Assembly (NCBI GenBank): GCA_934630975.1 | Contig: CAKTXH010000028.1 | Span: 1 to 27,258, forward strand | Length of the DNA stretch: 27,258 nt | Source of the DNA: an uncultured Clostridia bacterium | Lineage (GTDB): Bacteria > Bacillota > Clostridia > Christensenellales > Aristaeellaceae | Direction of reading: 5' to 3' | Part shown: positions 22,209-27,258 of the stretch, piece after piece | How positions within the stretch are numbered: position 1 is the stretch's first letter | Layout of the letters: each line of letters begins with the position of its first letter | The notes under the pieces: generated by a model | Told to the model about the DNA's origin: nothing | What the model saw: only the letters and a program-made list of their open reading frames with translations | Database searches by the model: none | Made by a program: the position numbers and the translations under genes

Positions 22209-24356
22209 TCAGGTTCTCCCCTTCACCATGCTCAGCGCAATGCGCTTCTTCTTCAAATCCACATCGACCACCCAGACCGTCACCACGTCGCCGACGCGCA
22301 CCACCTCGCTCGGGTGGCGGATAAACTGATCCGCCATCCGGGAGATGTGCACCAGTCCATCCTGATGCACGCCGATATCCACAAACGCGCCGAAGTCGAT
22401 CACGTTGCGCACCGTGCCGGTCAACTCCATGCCGGGCTTCAAATCCTCCATGCTGAGCACATCCGTGCGCAGCACCGACGCGGGCAGCTCGTCGCGCGGG
22501 TCGCGCCCCGGCTTTTCCAGCTCGGCGGCGATATCCCGCAGCGTCATTTCGCCCACGCCCAGCTCTTCGGCCAGCTTCGCCATGCCGACCTGCTCGGCCT
22601 TCGCCGAAATGCCGACGATGCCGCCGCGCTTGAGCGCCTGCGGCGCATAACCGAGCTTTTCCATCAGCGCCTTGGCCGCCGCGTAACTCTCCGGGTGAAC
22701 CGCCGTCGCATCCAGCGGGTTGCTGCCGTGCACCCGCAGGAAGCCCGCGCACTGTTCAAACGCCTTCGGCCCAAGCTTGGGCACCTTCTTGAGCTGTGCG
22801 CGGGAGGCGATGCCGTTTTCGTCGCGGTAGGCGACGATGTTGTTCGCCAGCGCTTCGCCGATGCCCGCCACATGCGTCAGCAGCGACGCGGAGGCCGTCT
22901 CCACATCCACGCCGACGCTGGATACGCAGCTTTCCACCACGCCGGAGAGCGCGTTTTCCAGCTCGGCCTGCTTGAGGTCGTGCTGATACTGCCCGACGCC
23001 GATGGCCTTCGGGTCGATCTTCACCAGCTCGGCCAGCGGATCCTGCATGCGCCGGGCGATGGAAACCGCGCTCCTGAGCGAAACGTCGTATTCCGGGAAT
23101 TCCTTCGCCGCCAGCTTGGAAGCCGAATAGACGCTCGCGCCCGCCTCGCTGACAATGACGTAAGCCACGCCCGGCGCTTCCGGCAGCAGGGAGGCGATAA
23201 ACTGCTCGCTCTCGCGGGAGGCCGTGCCGTTGCCGATGGCGATGGCCGTAACCCCGTGGCGGCGGATCATGCCCAGAATCTGCGCCTTCGCTTTCGGCTT
23301 CTGCGTCTCGTGGTTCGGCAGGGTGAAATAGCCCACGCCGGTTTCCAGCACCTTGCCCGTCTCATCCACAACGGCCAGCTTGCAGCCCGTGCGGAAGCCC
23401 GGATCGACGCCCAGCGTCACCTTGCCGCGAATCGGCGGCTGCATCAGCAGCTGATGCAGGTTATCGCCGAAAACGCGGATCGCGCCCTCGTTCGCCTTAT
23501 CCGTCAGTTCGTTTCGGATTTCGCGCTCGAGCGACGGGCTGATGAGCCTGCCCCACGCGTCCTTCGCCGCCGCGCGCACCGCGTCGCAGCACGCGCTGCC
23601 GGGGCGGATCACCGCGCGGCAGATGATCTGCATCGCCTGCTCGTCGTCACATTCCACCGTGACCTTGAGCCATTCCTCGCGCTCGCCGCGGTTGATGGCC
23701 AAAACGCGGTGCCCCGCCGCGCGCAGCACCGGCTCGCGATAATCGGCGTACTGCGCATAGACGTTCTCGCCCTCCTTCGCCGCAACCGAGCGCAGCATGC
23801 CCGTGCGGCGGTAGAGCGCGCGAAGGCTGGCGCGAATGGCCGCGTCGTCGCTGATCTGCTCGGCGAGGATGTCCTGCGCCAGTTGAACGGCGGTCTGCGC
23901 ATCCGGCACGCCCTTTTCCTCGCTCACATACGCCTGCGCCAGCGCAAGCGGATCGTCGCCGCGCCGCTGGGCGAAAATCAAATCCGCCAGCGGCTGCACG
24001 CCCTTCTCTTTGGCGATCATCGCGCGGGTGCGGCGCTTCTGCTTGTACGGACGGTAGATATCCTCCAATTCGGAAAGCGCCGAGGCGGCGGCCAGCTTCT
24101 TTTCCAGCTCGCCCGTCATCTTGCCCTGCTCCGTGATGGAAGCGGCAATCGCCTCGCGTCGCTTATCCAGCCCGCGCAGGTATTCCAGCCGCTCGCTGAT
24201 TTCGCGCAGCTTCTGGTCGTCCATCGCGCCGGTCATTTCCTTGCGGTATCGGGCGATAAAGGGAATGGTGTTGCCCTCGTCAATCAGCGATACGATTCTG
24301 CCGATGATCGCGGGCGCGGTTTGAAATTCGCTTGATAAAACGGCCTGTATATCCAT
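22209..24356 (-). CDS. tex: Tex family RNA-binding transcription accessory protein
   Basis: A 715-residue Tex protein, a cytoplasmic nucleic-acid-binding factor. In order it shows the N-terminal helical domain (FIARYRKEMTGAMDDQKLREI, RYR-motif), the YqgF-like nuclease-fold domain (LGVDPGFRTGCKLAVVDETG), the helix-hairpin-helix region (GIGEALANNIVAYRDENG), and a C-terminal S1 domain (ELTGTVRNVIDFGAFVDIGVHQDGLVHISRM). The length is typical. ATG 24356 follows GAGGAAAGGAAC; a longer frame to 24506 runs into the leader and promoter. It starts a probable four-gene operon: tex, propeller protein, FAD protein, esterase. Confidence 0.95.
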   Translation of the reverse strand: MDIQAVLSSEFQTAPAIIGRIVSLIDEGNTIPFIARYRKEMTGAMDDQKLREISERLEYLRGLDKRREAIAASITEQGKMTGELEKKLAAASALSELEDIYRPYKQKRRTRAMIAKEKGVQPLADLIFAQRRGDDPLALAQAYVSEEKGVPDAQTAVQLAQDILAEQISDDAAIRASLRALYRRTGMLRSVAAKEGENVYAQYADYREPVLRAAGHRVLAINRGEREEWLKVTVECDDEQAMQIICRAVIRPGSACCDAVRAAAKDAWGRLISPSLEREIRNELTDKANEGAIRVFGDNLHQLLMQPPIRGKVTLGVDPGFRTGCKLAVVDETGKVLETGVGYFTLPNHETQKPKAKAQILGMIRRHGVTAIAIGNGTASRESEQFIASLLPEAPGVAYVIVSEAGASVYSASKLAAKEFPEYDVSLRSAVSIARRMQDPLAELVKIDPKAIGVGQYQHDLKQAELENALSGVVESCVSSVGVDVETASASLLTHVAGIGEALANNIVAYRDENGIASRAQLKKVPKLGPKAFEQCAGFLRVHGSNPLDATAVHPESYAAAKALMEKLGYAPQALKRGGIVGISAKAEQVGMAKLAEELGVGEMTLRDIAAELEKPGRDPRDELPASVLRTDVLSMEDLKPGMELTGTVRNVIDFGAFVDIGVHQDGLVHISRMADQFIRHPSEVVRVGDVVTVWVVDVDLKKKRIALSMVKGRT

Positions 24357-24425
24357 GCGTGGGATGTTCCTTTCCTCGCTTGTTATTGGATTTCTCTGGT
24401 TTTGCCGCCTGACGGCACGATTTTT

Positions 24426-24455
24426 ATTATACCTCTTGTTCGCGTCTCCCATCAA
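24426..24455 (-). promoter_or_regulatory. Promoter of tex
   Basis: Perfect TATAAT (24426-24431), 18-base spacer, -35 TTGATG (24450-24455). It lies about 70 bases upstream of the tex start, just below the hsp20 terminator. Confidence 0.7.
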
Positions 24456-24465
24456 GCCCAAAACG

Positions 24466-24496
24466 CAAAAAGCGCCGGGCGCTTTCGCGTCCGGCG
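24466..24496 (-). terminator. Intrinsic terminator of hsp20
   Basis: On the minus strand CGCCGGACGC (24487-24496), loop GAAA, then GCGCCCGGCG (24473-24482), with one A-C mismatch, followed by CTTTTTG. A classic tetraloop terminator about 40 bases after the hsp20 stop. Confidence 0.88.
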
Positions 24497-24536
24497 TAAG
24501 ATTCATGTTCGTCCGTCGCCTTTGACGGGGTTTGAT

Positions 24537-24950
24537 TTACTGAATGTCGATGTAGTGGCTCTCTTCCACCTTCGGCTGCTCGACCTTCTTAGGCACGTTC
24601 AGCTTCAGCACGCCGTCCTCATAGGCCGCAGCCACATCTTCCTTCTTCACATGGTCGCCGACGTAGAAGGTACGCTGGCAGGTGCCCATGAAGCGCTCGC
24701 TGCGGATCACGCGGCCCTTCTTATCCGTCTCCTCGTCGTCGCCCTTGCGCTCGGCCTTGATGGTCAGGTAACCGTCCTTCAGCTCGGCCTTGATATCGCC
24801 CTTCTTGAAGCCGGCCATATCCAGATCCAGCTCGTAGTGATCGTCATATTCCTTCACGTCGCAGCTCATCAAACCCTTGGCATTCTGATTCGCGGTCGGC
24901 ATATCGAACATATCGTCAAACATATCGGAAAAAACGTTGCTGAACAGCAT
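24537..24950 (-). CDS. Small heat-shock protein Hsp20
   Basis: A 137-residue alpha-crystallin-type chaperone that holds unfolding proteins. The N-terminal arm (MLFSNVFSDMFDDMFDMP) is followed by the ACD: KEYDDHYELDLDMAGFKKGDIKAELKDGYLTIKAER, and RTFYVGDHVKKEDVAAAYEDGVLKLNVPK. The C-terminal tail is VEESHYIDIQ, with IDI a likely C-terminal I-x-I motif. ATG 24950 follows GGAGGG. The leader of about 115 bases can form an extended hairpin. It is transcribed from a perfect consensus promoter overlapped by a CIRCE element, so HrcA should repress it. Confidence 0.96.
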   Translation of the reverse strand: MLFSNVFSDMFDDMFDMPTANQNAKGLMSCDVKEYDDHYELDLDMAGFKKGDIKAELKDGYLTIKAERKGDDEETDKKGRVIRSERFMGTCQRTFYVGDHVKKEDVAAAYEDGVLKLNVPKKVEQPKVEESHYIDIQ

Positions 24951-24989
24951 AACAATCCCTCCATTGAAACTCTATCGTTTTGATTTGAG

Positions 24990-25058
24990 CGGAAGGTTTT
25001 CGCCCCGAACGCCCTTCGGGCTTCCGCCCGTCCGTCGCTCTCTTCTGGCTTCCTTCCG
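24990..25058 (-). other. Possible structured leader of hsp20
   Basis: On the minus strand CGGAAGG (25052-25058) is complementary to CCTTCCG (24990-24996), 55 bases apart. The enclosed part is GC-rich and has a short hairpin (GCCC...GGGC). The ribosome binding site is outside the stem. Function unknown. Confidence 0.3.
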
Positions 25059-25070
25059 TTTACGTGAGGT

Positions 25071-25099
25071 ATTATAGCACCGCTTGTTAGCACTGTCAA
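25071..25099 (-). promoter_or_regulatory. Consensus sigma-A promoter of hsp20
   Basis: Perfect TTGACA (25094-25099), 17-base spacer, perfect TATAAT (25071-25076). The CIRCE element covers the -35 box. Confidence 0.92.
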
Positions 25100-25113
25100 T
25101 AGGTGAGTGCTAA
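25087..25113. promoter_or_regulatory. CIRCE element (HrcA operator)
   Basis: TTAGCACTG (25087-25095), nine bases, GAGTGCTAA (25105-25113). This matches the consensus TTAGCACTC-N9-GAGTGCTAA at 17 of 18 arm positions. It overlaps the -35 box of the hsp20 promoter, so bound HrcA would block it in the absence of heat stress. Confidence 0.95.
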
Positions 25114-25208
25114 CTTTTTCTAAAAAAATAAAATTCAATTTATGAGCGCTCCAGTTTTCCCTTGATATTGCTCAATTTTTCGCGCAAAAAGAATTTTGAC
25201 TTTTTTTG
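25114..25208. other. AT-rich spacer without recognised feature
   Basis: Ninety-five AT-rich bases between the hsp20 promoter and the GNAT terminator, including TTTTTTTGATCAAAAA. I see no gene, promoter or repeat in it. Confidence 0.5.
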
Positions 25209-25242
25209 ATCAAAAAGCCGCCCGGTTTTATCAGGCGGCTTT
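25209..25242 (-). terminator. Intrinsic terminator of the GNAT gene
   Basis: On the minus strand AAAGCCGCC (25234-25242) pairs with GGCGGCTTT (25214-25222) around an 11-base loop, followed by TTGATC and more T-rich sequence. It begins nine bases after the GNAT stop. Confidence 0.85.
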
Positions 25243-25251
25243 GCTCTTCAT

Positions 25252-25743
25252 CTATTCTGTCCATTTTCCAAACATCTGCGACTTCGTCGCCGGATCATAG
25301 CCCATGTCCCGATATCCCAGTTTCTGAAGCAATCCCATACTTGCGATATTCTGCGGTTCTACAAAGCTGATAAACGCTCGATCGGGCGCCATTTGATGAA
25401 GCTGAGCGATAAGCGCCGTAAGCGCTTCAAACGCATATCCATGCCTATGATATTGATAAGAGAACGTATATCCAAGTTCAACTGCACGTTTTTGGGGTTT
25501 GACGACAATCTCGCCGATCATTTCGTCCGTCTCTTTCAGGGCAACGGCAATCATGAAAGGCGTTTCAACCGACAAAACGTCCGCTCGACGGCGCTCGATC
25601 ATTTTCGCAATTTCTGCGTAATCCTTTGTCTGTCCTTTCTGATAGCGGGAACAGATCTCGTTATTCCGATAATCAAACATGACGTCCGCATCTTTAGGCA
25701 TGACATTTCGCAAAGCAAGTCGTTCCGTTTCCAAAAAATTCAT
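25252..25743 (-). CDS. GNAT N-acetyltransferase (RimJ/RimL type)
   Basis: A 163-residue acetyltransferase of the RimJ/RimL group, which acetylates protein N-termini, amino sugars or antibiotics. It begins MNFLETERLALRNVMPKDADVMFDY, the standard start (TxRLxLR), and carries GEIVVKPQKRAVELGYTF, a Y-x-x-x-G-Y-A-x-E-A acetyl-CoA-binding helix (HRHGYAFEALTAL), and NIASMGLLQKLGYRDMG. The ATG at 25743 has a GGAGG site; the frame stays open upstream to 25923, but the extra residues are low-complexity and charged. The substrate is unknown. It is a single-gene unit between two terminators. Confidence 0.88.
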   Translation of the reverse strand: MNFLETERLALRNVMPKDADVMFDYRNNEICSRYQKGQTKDYAEIAKMIERRRADVLSVETPFMIAVALKETDEMIGEIVVKPQKRAVELGYTFSYQYHRHGYAFEALTALIAQLHQMAPDRAFISFVEPQNIASMGLLQKLGYRDMGYDPATKSQMFGKWTE

Positions 25744-25903
25744 GATTCCCGCCTCCTGCAAAAACGCGGTGTCCATCTCAACCTCTCGCGGCCGCATAAC
25801 AGGCTCATCGTCTCTGCCGTCCTTTTGCTTAGATTGATTCTTCATCTGTTTTTCATTCCCTATGATTCGTCTTTTTTCCTGCTTTTCCCTTCTATATGTA
25901 TGG

Positions 25904-25934
25904 AAAAAGCGCGCCTCTGTCAACAGAAGCGCGC
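25904..25934 (-). terminator. Terminator of the sugar ABC permease operon, with embedded -35-like box
   Basis: A 12-bp stem (25923-25934 with 25909-25920, one G-U pair) followed by five T. The apex contains TTGACA; with a 17-base spacer this reaches TACATA, a weak -10, which may be a promoter for the GNAT gene. Confidence 0.8.
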
Positions 25935-25959
25935 CCGCGGTTGGAAAAAGGAACGTGAA

Positions 25960-27006
25960 TCAGCCCTTGACAGCGCCGGCCGTCACGCCGTCCATGAACT
26001 GCCTCTGCGCGAGGAAGAACACGACCAGCGACGGGATGATGGAAATCAGGGAAACGGCCATGACGCGGTTCCACGCGAAGCCGGTGTCCGCGTCCATGCT
26101 CATGCGCACGAACAGCGTCGCCGGGTAGCGCGCCGGGCTGTTGACATAAAGCAGCGGGCCCATGAAGTCGTTGCTCGACCACATGAACTGGAACAGACCC
26201 GCGGAGACCATCGCCGGCCAGAGCATTGGCACGAGCACCAGCACCAGCGTCTGCATGATGTTGCAGCCGTCAATCTTCGCCGCCTCGTCCAATTCGCGCG
26301 GGATGTTGCGCATGAACTGAATCAGCATGTAGACGAAATACGTCTCCTGCGCGAACAGCGTCGGCATGATCAGCGCGAGGTAATACGGCGAATCCACCCA
26401 GCCGAAGTTGCGGTACATCAGGAACTGCGGGATGTTGAGCACAACCTGCGGCAGGAACAGCGTCGCCATCAGCACCGCGAACAGGAAGTTGCGCCCGCGG
26501 AAACGGAAGCGGCCAAAGCCGTAAGCCGTGATCGTGGAGGAGACGACGGTGAAGATCACCTTCGGAATCACGTATTTATACGTATTCAGCATCGCCTGCC
26601 AGATGTTGATATCGCCGCCGTAGTTGTTCATCGCGGCCTTGTAGCCTTCCATCGTCGGCCGGGTCGGGATGAGGCTCAGGGTCGAGAAGATCTCGTTGTT
26701 ATCCTTGAACGTGGCGCTGATCATCCACAGCAGCGGATAGACCATGAACACGCCCACGCCGATGAGGATGATATAGCGGATGGTGGTGCTCATCGCGTGC
26801 TGCACACGCAGGCTCGCCTTGCCAAACGCCAGCCGGTAGAGCACGATAAAGAGAATCAGGCCGCCGAGCAGGAAGTAGAAATTCTTCATCTGCCCGATGG
26901 ACTCGGCCAGACCGGTCGCGGTGGTCACGTCAACCGCCGCGCCATAAAAGCCCAGCGCCAGCAGCACAATGCTCAGGGCCAGAAAAACAATGCTCACAAC
27001 GCTCAT
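25960..27006 (-). CDS. Sugar ABC transporter permease (MalG/UgpE type)
   Basis: An inner-membrane permease for a carbohydrate ABC importer, 348 residues. The core from about residue 75 has six membrane spans, a KDNNEIF segment and the EAA loop ELDEAAKIDGCNIMQTLVLVLVPML (EAA 241-243, G247, P260), which contacts the ATPase. The C-terminus ends RQFMDGVTAGAVKG, as in MalG-type proteins. The first 70 residues add two more hydrophobic segments (about 4-22 and 43-61) compared with the usual 275-290-residue length. ATG 27006 follows GGGAGGGG; the upstream permease gene ends three bases before it. The sugar is unknown: no binding protein or ATPase lies in the window. Confidence 0.93.
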   Translation of the reverse strand: MSVVSIVFLALSIVLLALGFYGAAVDVTTATGLAESIGQMKNFYFLLGGLILFIVLYRLAFGKASLRVQHAMSTTIRYIILIGVGVFMVYPLLWMISATFKDNNEIFSTLSLIPTRPTMEGYKAAMNNYGGDINIWQAMLNTYKYVIPKVIFTVVSSTITAYGFGRFRFRGRNFLFAVLMATLFLPQVVLNIPQFLMYRNFGWVDSPYYLALIMPTLFAQETYFVYMLIQFMRNIPRELDEAAKIDGCNIMQTLVLVLVPMLWPAMVSAGLFQFMWSSNDFMGPLLYVNSPARYPATLFVRMSMDADTGFAWNRVMAVSLISIIPSLVVFFLAQRQFMDGVTAGAVKG

Positions 27007-27009
27007 CGC

Positions 27010-27258
27010 TTAGCCCCTCCCATCGTCATCGGAATAGTAGACCCACTTCTTCTGGCTGACGAACGCGATGATGGTCAGAATCATCACGATCACAAACATG
27101 ACCCACGCCATCGCGGAGGACATGCCCACCTTGTAATCCTTGAACGCCGTGTTGTACACGATCACGGAAATCAGCGTCGTCGCGTTGCGCGGGCCGCCGT
27201 TGGTGATGATGTACGGGCCGTTGAACTCCTGGAACGCCTGCACCAGCTGCGTCACCAG
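27010..27258 (-). CDS. Sugar ABC transporter permease (MalF/UgpA type, C-terminal part)
   Basis: The last 82 codons or so of a MalF/UgpA-type permease, partner of the MalG-type one downstream. The visible sequence LVTQLVQAFQEFNGPYIITNGGPRNATTLISVIVYNTAF is the typical C-terminal signature, followed by one membrane span (about 20 residues) and a short charged tail. The 5' part lies beyond the right edge, so the EAA loop is not seen, and the ATG at 27255 is internal. Confidence 0.92.
   Translation of the reverse strand: MVTQLVQAFQEFNGPYIITNGGPRNATTLISVIVYNTAFKDYKVGMSSAMAWVMFVIVMILTIIAFVSQKKWVYYSDDDGRG

Noticed and set aside
22206..24335. Long plus-strand open frame opposite tex (709 codons)
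   Set aside because: Same reason: full antisense shadow of tex with no start context and no motifs.
1..27258. CRISPR arrays, IS elements, tRNA or rRNA genes
   Set aside because: No regular spaced repeats, transposase reading frame, terminal inverted repeats or cloverleaf sequences were noticed on either strand.

Overview
The window is a high-GC chromosomal segment of a Clostridia-type Firmicute. The evidence is the rpmG-secE-nusG gene order, sigma-A promoters of the TTGACA-17-TATAAT class, strong AAGGAGG ribosome binding sites, a CIRCE heat-shock operator, a BirA-type biotin operator upstream of bioY, and intrinsic terminators after most transcription units. No phage, insertion sequence, CRISPR array, tRNA or rRNA was seen. 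Almost all genes lie on the minus strand; bioY, an RluA-type pseudouridine synthase and one small protein are on the plus strand. The genus cannot be fixed from the sequence alone.

Layout. 1-736: start of nusG, secE and rpmG behind a near-consensus promoter. 836-4492: argS, a DUF815 AAA+ ATPase and a small membrane protein, ending in a terminator. 4537-5183: bioY with its promoter and BirA-like operator. 5201-8776: a dispersed palindromic repeat on each side of a six-gene minus-strand cluster (three different class I methyltransferases, an ATC-hydrolase-like protein, an internally deleted GNAT and a secreted protein). 8797-11394: a LacA/Maa-type acetyltransferase and two unrecognised proteins. 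11400-14075: DUF896, a catalytically degenerate Nudix-fold protein, and nagB-nagA for amino-sugar catabolism. 14176-16996: a two-gene unit of an Hsp70-like ATPase and a membrane protein with a GrpE-like tail. 17010-18293: rluA-type gene and a small conserved-looking protein whose ribosome binding site lies inside a terminator hairpin. 18285-24455: tex, a secreted beta-propeller-like protein, a COG2509-type FAD protein and an esterase, probably one operon. 24466-25113: hsp20 under CIRCE control. 25209-25934: a RimJ/RimL-type GNAT. 25960-27258: two sugar-type ABC permeases, the second cut by the window edge.

Stretches without genes are all short. The longest (24951-25251, 301 bases) holds the hsp20 leader, promoter and CIRCE and the GNAT terminator; 25114-25208 within it is AT-rich with nothing recognisable.

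The best candidate for an undescribed system is the Hsp70-like ATPase with a hydrophobic C-terminal segment, encoded 2 bases after a double-membrane-span protein whose C-terminus resembles the GrpE beta-wing. Other points of note are the covarying dispersed repeat, the small protein started from a terminator hairpin, and the three-methyltransferase cluster.
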